DNA of 64,000 nucleotides from Dehalococcoidia bacterium (GTDB lineage Bacteria > Chloroflexota > Dehalococcoidia > Lucifugimonadales > UBA3495): positions 310,001 to 374,000 of the forward strand of contig JAJDTP010000005.1 in assembly GCA_022827095.1 (NCBI GenBank), written 5' to 3'. The position numbers and the translations under genes were made by a program. Below, one piece after another: positions 58,393 through 64,000 of this stretch. Numbering within the stretch: the first letter of the stretch is position 1; every line of letters starts with the position of its first letter. The notes below the pieces were generated by a model. It was not told the DNA's origin. It saw only the letters and a program-made list of their open reading frames with translations, and did not search any database.

Positions 58393-60829
58393 CGCCAGCC
58401 AACTCCGGAGCGGCGCTGGGAGTTGCGTCGCTGGAATCGATTGCGGGCGGGTCGCCCTTCCACTTGCAATCGGAACAGCGGGCGCGACCACGGGCAGCGG
58501 TGACCAGCATGCCTCCGCAATCGGGGCACGGAGCCGGAAGGGGCTCGGTGTTGACCAGGAACTCGCATTCCGGATAGCGGGCGCAGCCCCAGAAGGATCG
58601 ACCGGATTTCCGGGCGCGACGCTGCACGAGGTCCCCGCCGCATTTCGGACAGGGCACGTCGCTCTTGGTAACGATGTTGCGGCGGTTGTCGCACGGGTTG
58701 TCTTCAGCGTTATACCCGGTGCAGGCCAGGAAACGCCCGTAGCGTCCGGTCTTGATGACCATGGGGCGCTCACATTTCTCGCAAATCTCGTCGGTGGGCT
58801 CGTCGGCCGGGCGCTCCGCGTTGTCCCGCATGTTGCGCGTGTTCTGGCAGGCGGGGTAGCCGCTGCAGGCCAGGAACCTGCCGAACCGGCCCATCATCAT
58901 GGTCATGGGCTGGCCGCATTTTTCGCAGGAGGGAGTGAAAGCCTCTTCCGCGAGGCTGACCGCCTGGTGGAAAGGTCCGTAGAAGTCGCGAAGCATGGGC
59001 ACCCAGTCCTGTTCGCCCTGGGCAACGCTGTCCAGGTCCTCCTCCATCTTGGCGGTGAACTCCGGGGCCATGACGTCGGCAAAACGTTCCGTGAGAAGGT
59101 CGGTGACCGTGCAGCCCAATTCGGTAGGGGACAGCCGGCGCTGCTCGCGCTGGACGTATTCCCTTTCGACCAGGGTAGCAATGGTCGGCGCGTAGGTGCT
59201 GGGGCGGCCGATGCCCTTTTCTTCCATTTCGCGGATGAGCGTGGCCTCGGTGAACCGAGGAGGGGGCTGGGTGAAGTGCTGGCTCGCTTCGAGTTTCTGG
59301 TTGGTCAGGCCGTCGCCGGCGGCCAATTCGGGCAGGGCATTTTCGCCACCGTCGGCGGCATCGTCGCGTCCTTCGAGGTAGACGGCGCGGAAGCCGGGGA
59401 ATTTGAGCACGGAGCCCGTGGCGCGGAAACGGAACACGCTATCCGAAGGCGCGGCGCAACGGGCGTCGATCTCCACGGTAGTCGCTTCCAGCAGGGCGTC
59501 GGCCATCTGGCTGGCGACCATGCGCTCCCAGATCAGGGTGTAAAGTCGCAACTGGTCTCGGTCCAGGAAGGCGGCCATGGCCTGGGGGGTGCGGCCCACC
59601 GAGGTGGGGCGTATGGCCTCGTGGGCTTCCTGGGCGTTCTTGCTGCGGGTCCGGAACGCGCGCGGTTTGTCCGGCACGTACTCCTTGCCGAAGCGCTGAC
59701 GGACGTAATCGCGGGTCTCACGCACCGCGGTATCGGCGACGTTGACGCTGTCGGTCCGCATGTAGGTGATGAGCCCGACCGAACCTTCGCTGCCGACGTT
59801 CAGACCCTCGTAGAGCTGTTGGGCCAGGGCCATGGTGCGTTGGGCGGTGAACCGCAGCTTGCGGCCGGCATCCTGCTGGAGGGTGCTGGTGATGAAGGGA
59901 GGGGCGGGGCGCTGGCGACGCGGTTTCTTTTCCACCTTGTCGACGGAGTAGGCAGCGCCCTGGAGTTCGGCTTCCAGGCCGCGGGCCGTGGCTTCGTCGT
60001 TGATGCTCAGCTTCCGCGATCCCTTCCGGGAATGCAGCGTGGCGTTGAACAGATTGGCCGGGAGATTGGGATCGGTATCCTTGTGAAGTTCTGCCTCCAG
60101 CGACCACCATTCCTGCGGCACAAAGGCGGTGATTTCCCGTTCGCGGTCCACGATCATGCGCAGAGCGGCGGACTGGACTCGGCCCGCCGACAGGCCGAGC
60201 TTGACCTTGAGCCACAGCAACGGGCTGATTTCGTATCCCACCAGACGGTCCAGGATGCGCCGGGCCTGCTGGGCATTGACGAGTTGCATGTCAATTTCGC
60301 GGGGATGCTCGAACGCCTCTTCGACGGCCTGCTTGGTGATCTCGTGGAACACGACGCGCTTGGGGGGCTTTTCGAACTTGTCCCAGCCGGCCGCAGCCTG
60401 GAGGTGCCAGGAGATGGCCTCACCTTCCCGGTCGGGGTCGGTGGCCAGGAAGATGTCCGAAGCCTTGGCGCCGGCTTCCTTGAGTTCCTTGACCAGGTCG
60501 CGCTTGTCCTTCATGGTGAGGTACTTGGGGTTGAAATCCTGATCCGTGTCGACGCCGAGGGTGGACTTGGGCAGGTCGCGCACATGGCCCATGGACGCGG
60601 TAACCAGGTACTTGTTGCCCAGGATCTGCCCGACGGTGCGGGCCTTGGCCGGCGATTCGACGACAACCAGGCGTTTGCCCCGGGACGAAGGCACACGCGC
60701 GGAGCGGCTGGCGGCGGAGGCCTGGGAACCGGACTTGGCGGCGGCGCGTGATCCGGATCGCCGGGACTGCCCGGTGCGACCCTTGGTTGTCCGAGTGGTT
60801 TTAGCCGAAGTACCTGTCTTGGGCGGCAT
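58382..60829 (-). CDS. topA: DNA topoisomerase I (type IA)
   Basis: 815 residues. A 50-residue Lys/Arg/Ser-rich N-terminal extension precedes the TOPRIM domain (RLVVVESPAKARTVGQILG, IFLATDPDREGEAISWHL). The active Tyr lies in VGLITYMRTDSVNVA. The C-terminus has four zinc-ribbon-like repeats: CEKCGQPM, CEKCERPM, CPKCGGDL and CPDCGGML. Relaxes negative supercoils. It lies 20 bases after dprA and overlaps the recombinase gene. Confidence 0.95.
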   Translation of the reverse strand: MPPKTGTSAKTTRTTKGRTGQSRRSGSRAAAKSGSQASAASRSARVPSSRGKRLVVVESPAKARTVGQILGNKYLVTASMGHVRDLPKSTLGVDTDQDFNPKYLTMKDKRDLVKELKEAGAKASDIFLATDPDREGEAISWHLQAAAGWDKFEKPPKRVVFHEITKQAVEEAFEHPREIDMQLVNAQQARRILDRLVGYEISPLLWLKVKLGLSAGRVQSAALRMIVDREREITAFVPQEWWSLEAELHKDTDPNLPANLFNATLHSRKGSRKLSINDEATARGLEAELQGAAYSVDKVEKKPRRQRPAPPFITSTLQQDAGRKLRFTAQRTMALAQQLYEGLNVGSEGSVGLITYMRTDSVNVADTAVRETRDYVRQRFGKEYVPDKPRAFRTRSKNAQEAHEAIRPTSVGRTPQAMAAFLDRDQLRLYTLIWERMVASQMADALLEATTVEIDARCAAPSDSVFRFRATGSVLKFPGFRAVYLEGRDDAADGGENALPELAAGDGLTNQKLEASQHFTQPPPRFTEATLIREMEEKGIGRPSTYAPTIATLVEREYVQREQRRLSPTELGCTVTDLLTERFADVMAPEFTAKMEEDLDSVAQGEQDWVPMLRDFYGPFHQAVSLAEEAFTPSCEKCGQPMTMMMGRFGRFLACSGYPACQNTRNMRDNAERPADEPTDEICEKCERPMVIKTGRYGRFLACTGYNAEDNPCDNRRNIVTKSDVPCPKCGGDLVQRRARKSGRSFWGCARYPECEFLVNTEPLPAPCPDCGGMLVTAARGRARCSDCKWKGDPPAIDSSDATPSAAPELAGVGG

Positions 60830-60849
60830 AGGAAAAGTTCGTCTCCAGT

Positions 60850-62061
60850 TCAGGCGACCAATTGGTAATGCATGGTCCCAACTTGTCTGACCAGACCCTT
60901 GAGCTCCAGCATGGTGAGCAGACCGCTGATTTCCGCTATGGGCCGGCCGCTGAGGGCTACCAGGTCGTCGATGTGTATCGGTTCCCTGGCGATGTGTTGA
61001 AGCAGTTCAGCCTCGTCGGGATCGAGTGGTTCCGAGGCGGTGGGCTGACATTCTATCGGATCATGGTAACGGGCGCGCGCTGTTTCTGCACTGCCATTCG
61101 GGCCAGATTTGGCGGACGCGTCGGTTGATGCCTGAGCATCGGACATTTCCAGGGGGATCTGTCGTTCCGCGGTTTCCAGTCCGACTTCCACCAGTATATC
61201 GTTCACGTTGCAAACCAGCTTTGCGCCCTCGCGGATCAGGCGGTTGGTAAGCCGGCTGGACTCCGAGTATACGCTGCCAGGGACGCAGAAAATCTCACGG
61301 TTCTGCTCCAGGGCGTGGTAAACGGTCCACCGGGTACCGCTGGTTTCTCCGGCCTCGGTGACCAGCGTGCCCAGGGTCATGCCGCTGATGATGCGGTTGC
61401 GGCGGGGAAAGTTCGACGCTTCGGGCCGGACGCCCAGGGGGAATTCGCTGACGATCGCTCCACCCTCGGCGACTATCCGCTCGGCCAAGCGGAGATTTTC
61501 CCTAGGGTAGACGGTGTCCAGGCCGTTGCCCAGTACGGCGACCGTCAACCCGCCCGCATCCACGGTGGCCTTGTGCGCGCGGGCGTCGATGCCCAAGGCG
61601 AGGCCGCTGACCACGACCACTCCGTGGGTGGCTAGGGACGAGCACAGATCGGCGGTGACCCGACAGCCGTAATCCGTCGGCCGCCGTGTGCCTACGACCG
61701 CGATGGATGGCGCGTCGACGGCGGGCAGCGTCCCGCGCACGTAGAGCACAGGCGGCGCGTCGTCGGTCTCTTTAAGTCGGGCCGGATAGGCAGGGTCGTG
61801 CCAATTGAGGGCCGAAACTCCGGCGTCGTGGAGCCGGGACAATTCCTGATCCGGTGAGGACGTTTCCCTGGCATCGACGATGGATTGGGCGACCGCGCGG
61901 CCCACTCCGGCGGCGCGCAGGTCGCGCGCGGGAGCCTCCCACGCCGCCGACAGGTCACCACGGAAGAAGGATTCGAGGAGGCGGAAACGGGCGGAACCCA
62001 GGCGGGGCACGCGGCTCAAGGCAATCCAATAGCCCAGGGGATCGGTTCGAGTGGCGCTCAT
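60850..62061 (-). CDS. dprA: DNA-processing protein DprA (Smf)
   Basis: Loads RecA on incoming single-stranded DNA in transformation. 403 residues: N-terminal SAM-like domain, the Rossmann core with SIAVVGTRRPTDYG, VVSGLALGIDARAHKATVDAGG, VLGNGLDTVYPRENLRLAERI, SEFPLGVRPEASNFPRRNRIISGM, then a C-terminal winged helix (IDDLVALSGRPIAEISGLLTMLELKGLVRQVG). First gene of the run ending with the formyltransferase. Its ATG coincides with the predicted transcription start. Confidence 0.93.
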   Translation of the reverse strand: MSATRTDPLGYWIALSRVPRLGSARFRLLESFFRGDLSAAWEAPARDLRAAGVGRAVAQSIVDARETSSPDQELSRLHDAGVSALNWHDPAYPARLKETDDAPPVLYVRGTLPAVDAPSIAVVGTRRPTDYGCRVTADLCSSLATHGVVVVSGLALGIDARAHKATVDAGGLTVAVLGNGLDTVYPRENLRLAERIVAEGGAIVSEFPLGVRPEASNFPRRNRIISGMTLGTLVTEAGETSGTRWTVYHALEQNREIFCVPGSVYSESSRLTNRLIREGAKLVCNVNDILVEVGLETAERQIPLEMSDAQASTDASAKSGPNGSAETARARYHDPIECQPTASEPLDPDEAELLQHIAREPIHIDDLVALSGRPIAEISGLLTMLELKGLVRQVGTMHYQLVA

Positions 62062-62068
62062 CGCAGGG

Positions 62069-62077
62069 ATTCTAGCA
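62069..62077 (-). promoter_or_regulatory. Extended -10 promoter giving a leaderless dprA operon
   Basis: Minus-strand TGC-TAGAAT (62077-62069). Seven bases on is 62062, next to the dprA ATG at 62061. No -35 seen. Confidence 0.48.
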
Positions 62078-62189
62078 CAGGGTTTGTGCTGGGACGGCGG
62101 GATTGTGTCAGTGATTTTCGTGGATGCGAATGACTGACGACCTGCGCCGAAGGCGGCGGCGTGTGGCGGTTACATGTGTTGGTCGTTTC

Positions 62190-62218
62190 TTGCCCGTGCA
62201 TTCGGAGTCGGCTAGTAT
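62190..62218 (+). promoter_or_regulatory. Promoter of the GMC oxidoreductase gene
   Basis: -35 TTGCCC (62190-62195), 17-base spacer, -10 TAGTAT (62213-62218). Predicted start about 62225; AGGAGGT precedes ATG 62257. Confidence 0.5.
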
Positions 62219-62256
62219 TGCGGCCAGCCAATTACACGCAGATGCAGGAGGTCCCG

Positions 62257-63801
62257 ATGCGATACGACTATATCGTGGTGGGCGCCGGCTCGGCCGGATC
62301 CACCATTGCCACCCGCCTCTCCGAAGACCCGGACAAGAGCGTGCTGCTGCTGGAGGCGGGGCCAGACTACCCCGACTTCAACCACTTGCCGGATGATTTG
62401 AAGCTGGGCAACAACGTTTTCTTTTCGGCCTATGGCCCGCACAGTTGGGCGTACAACGCCCGGGTGACGGCGCAACAGACCGACCTGGTGATCCCGCGGG
62501 GAAAGGCCACTGGAGGTTCCTCGGCCATCAACGGCCAGGTTCTCTACCGGGGCATACCTGAGGACTACGACCGGTGGGCGGAATGGGGCAACGACGAGTG
62601 GGGCTACACCAGCGTGCTCCCGTTTTTCCGGCGGATGGAAAACGACCATGACTTCCAGGACGATTGGCACGGGACGGACGGCCCTATCCCGGTGCGACGT
62701 TACCGACCTGACGAATGGCTGCCGCACTCGGTGGCATTCAAAGACGCGGCATTGGCGCTGGGTTTCAACGATGATCCGGACCAGAACCACCCGGAATCGA
62801 CAGGCGTGTCGCCGCGGGCGCGCAACACGCTGGACGGGGTCAGGATAAGCACGGCTCTGGCCTACCTGAACCTGGCGCGCCACCGGCTGAACTTGACCAT
62901 ACGGGCCAACGTGCAGGCGTGCCGGGTGGTGTTCGACGGCAAACGAGCGGTGGGCGTGGAAGTGGAGAGCGCGGGCGACCGGTTCGTGGTCGAAGGTGGT
63001 CAGATCGTGGTGAGCAGCGGAGCGATTGCGTCTCCGCAATTGCTGCTGTTGTCGGGCGTCGGGCCGGCGGACCACCTGCGCGAGGTTGGCATCCCGGTGG
63101 TGCACGAGCTGCCGGGCGTGGGACAGAACTTGCGGGATCATCCGTCGGCGTGCGTGCTGTTCCGCGCTGCCGGCGACCGGCCGGACGTGCAGGCGGCGGC
63201 GATCCAGGTTGGCCTCAGGTACACCGTTGAGGACTCGTACCTGCGCAACGACATGCAGATTTCGCCGCTGCTGATGACCTCGGAGCACCGGCCGGCGCAG
63301 GTGGTGATCGACGACGATGAAAACTACATCGGGATCAGCGCGAGCCTGCAGCTGGCGCTGGGCAAGGGCGAGCTGAGGCTCAAGTCCAACGACCCACTGG
63401 AATACCCGTACCTGGACTACAACTATTACGAGGAGCCGTTTGACCTGGAGCGGATGCGCAAGGCCATTCGCACGTGCGTCGAGATCGGAGAGCACCCGTC
63501 CTATCGGGAAATCCTGTTGGAGCGGGTCAATCCGGTCGATGCCGATTTGACATCGGACGGGGCGTTGGACGACTGGCTGATGCGAAACTCAGGCACGTCG
63601 CACCACGTTTCGGGGACGTGCAAGATGGGGCCGGCCAGCGACGGCATGGCCGTGGTGGACCAACAGGGCCGGATCCACGGGTTGGAGAACATCCGGGTGG
63701 CCGACGCGTCCGTCATGCCGGACTGCATCCGAGCGAACACCAACGCCACCACGATTATGATCGGCGAGAAAGTGGCGGACTACATTCGCACGGGCAGATA
63801 A
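62257..63801 (+). CDS. GMC-family FAD-dependent oxidoreductase (choline/alcohol dehydrogenase-like)
   Basis: 514 residues, ATG 62257 with AGGAGGT. FAD loop VVGAGSAGS (about 7-15), LLLEAGPDY, PRGKATGGSSAINGQVLYRG, ASPQLLLLSGVGPADHLREVGIPVVHELPGVGQNLRDHP, and the catalytic end SGTSHHVSGTCKMG with His-His, then VADASVMPDCIRANTNATTIMIGEKVAD. Family members oxidise choline, alcohols, sugars or lignin-derived compounds. No betaine-aldehyde dehydrogenase is adjacent. The convergent SMP-30-like gene may take part in the same sugar or lactone metabolism. Confidence 0.9.
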   Translation: MRYDYIVVGAGSAGSTIATRLSEDPDKSVLLLEAGPDYPDFNHLPDDLKLGNNVFFSAYGPHSWAYNARVTAQQTDLVIPRGKATGGSSAINGQVLYRGIPEDYDRWAEWGNDEWGYTSVLPFFRRMENDHDFQDDWHGTDGPIPVRRYRPDEWLPHSVAFKDAALALGFNDDPDQNHPESTGVSPRARNTLDGVRISTALAYLNLARHRLNLTIRANVQACRVVFDGKRAVGVEVESAGDRFVVEGGQIVVSSGAIASPQLLLLSGVGPADHLREVGIPVVHELPGVGQNLRDHPSACVLFRAAGDRPDVQAAAIQVGLRYTVEDSYLRNDMQISPLLMTSEHRPAQVVIDDDENYIGISASLQLALGKGELRLKSNDPLEYPYLDYNYYEEPFDLERMRKAIRTCVEIGEHPSYREILLERVNPVDADLTSDGALDDWLMRNSGTSHHVSGTCKMGPASDGMAVVDQQGRIHGLENIRVADASVMPDCIRANTNATTIMIGEKVADYIRTGR

Positions 63802-63840
63802 GCCGGCGCCCACAGGACGGGCGCGGAGATTGAATGGGCA

Positions 63841-63862
63841 GGGGCGACGCGCGCGTCGCCCC
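63841..63862. terminator. Perfect palindrome between convergent genes
   Basis: GGGGCGACGCG then CGCGTCGCCCC, a 22-base perfect palindrome. Neither side has a strong T-run, but its position between the GMC stop and the convergent gene's stop fits a bidirectional terminator. Confidence 0.5.
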
Positions 63863-63883
63863 TCAAAGTCGCAGTGACCGGGT

Positions 63884-64000
63884 TCAAATGACGCGGGGAA
63901 CCGGTACGCCCGGAATGTTCACCCGCACCCGGCACAGTTCATGGAAGGTAGTGATGTACAGCGTCCGCCAGTCGCCGCCGCCGAAGCCGACATTGGTGGC
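63884..64000 (-). CDS. C-terminal fragment of an SMP-30/gluconolactonase-like protein
   Basis: The minus strand is open from the window edge to TGA 63886-63884, giving 38 residues: ATNVGFGGGDWRTLYITTFH then ELCRVRVNIPGVPVPRVI. The NVGFGG-D-RTLYIT text is typical of the last blade of SMP-30/gluconolactonase beta-propellers. The N-terminal part lies outside. Confidence 0.72.
   Translation of the reverse strand, partial: ATNVGFGGGDWRTLYITTFHELCRVRVNIPGVPVPRVI

Noticed and set aside
58328-60751. An 807-codon plus-strand open frame opposite topA
   Set aside because: Its Gly/Ala/Val/Asp-rich translation mirrors the topA codons; topA has complete motifs, so this is an antisense shadow. The same holds for the long frames opposite ilvB (40842-42434) and the MFS gene (27282-28826).
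1-64000. tRNA genes, rRNA genes or a CRISPR array
   Set aside because: All gaps longer than about 100 bases were read; none shows a tRNA T-loop/acceptor arrangement, rRNA text or regularly spaced direct repeats.

Overview
The window is a GC-rich (roughly 60-65%) bacterial chromosome segment, densely coded on both strands. The mix suggests a Chloroflexota of the Dehalococcoidia/SAR202 type: several MFS carriers, two LLM-class flavin-dependent monooxygenases plus a flavin reductase, a GMC oxidoreductase, an SMP-30-like fragment, a stand-alone AprB, a fused electron transfer flavoprotein, DUF3500, and the order dprA-topA-xer-aroQ-efp-xseAB. This placement is inference from family content. No rRNA, tRNA or CRISPR array was recognised.

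Layout. 1-4.6 kb: end of one gene, a membrane-anchored unknown, a long (Alu-domain) SRP RNA with its own promoter, then rsmA, ispE and lgt. 4.5-13 kb (mostly minus): Uma2-like protein, recJ coupled to fabF, a B12-binding radical SAM protein with an operator-like palindrome, a flavin monooxygenase, a flavin reductase and a BtuF-like corrinoid-binding protein. 13-23 kb: MFS carriers, a nucleotidyltransferase-like/small-helical pair resembling a toxin-antitoxin module, pyrF-DUF951-MFS, DUF3500 and lepA. 23-34.3 kb: two compact ATPase modules (AAA + TOPRIM-like at 23.0-24.8 kb; AAA + PIN at 32.5-34.3 kb) bracketing a lone aprB, a metallophosphoesterase/glycosyltransferase pair, an MFS pump, a fused EtfB-EtfA and pncB. 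34.3-46 kb: argJ-argB, a thioredoxin-like lipoprotein pair, a T-box-controlled ilvB, panE, a second Uma2 and a second flavin monooxygenase. 46-49 kb: alpha-E / transglutaminase / circularly permuted ATP-grasp operon. 49.4-53.8 kb: tig-clpP-clpP-clpX. 53.8-62 kb (minus): dprA-topA-xer-aroQ-efp-xseA-xseB-formyltransferase. The window ends with a GMC oxidoreductase and the tail of an SMP-30-like gene.

Three families of short dispersed repeats occupy intergenic DNA: A, about 95 bp with terminal inverted repeats; B, about 26 bp hairpins; C, about 100-120 bp with ends of the type AACGTCAG/CTGACGATT. Several genes show an extended -10 (TGnTAYAMT-like), and a few (lepA, the 32.5-kb ATPase, dprA, perhaps the 28.8-kb MFS) have it so close to the start codon that their transcripts should be leaderless or nearly so.

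The best candidates for undescribed biology are the two ATPase-effector modules, the nucleotidyltransferase-like pair, the orphan aprB, the radical SAM protein with a helical tail, and the repeat families.
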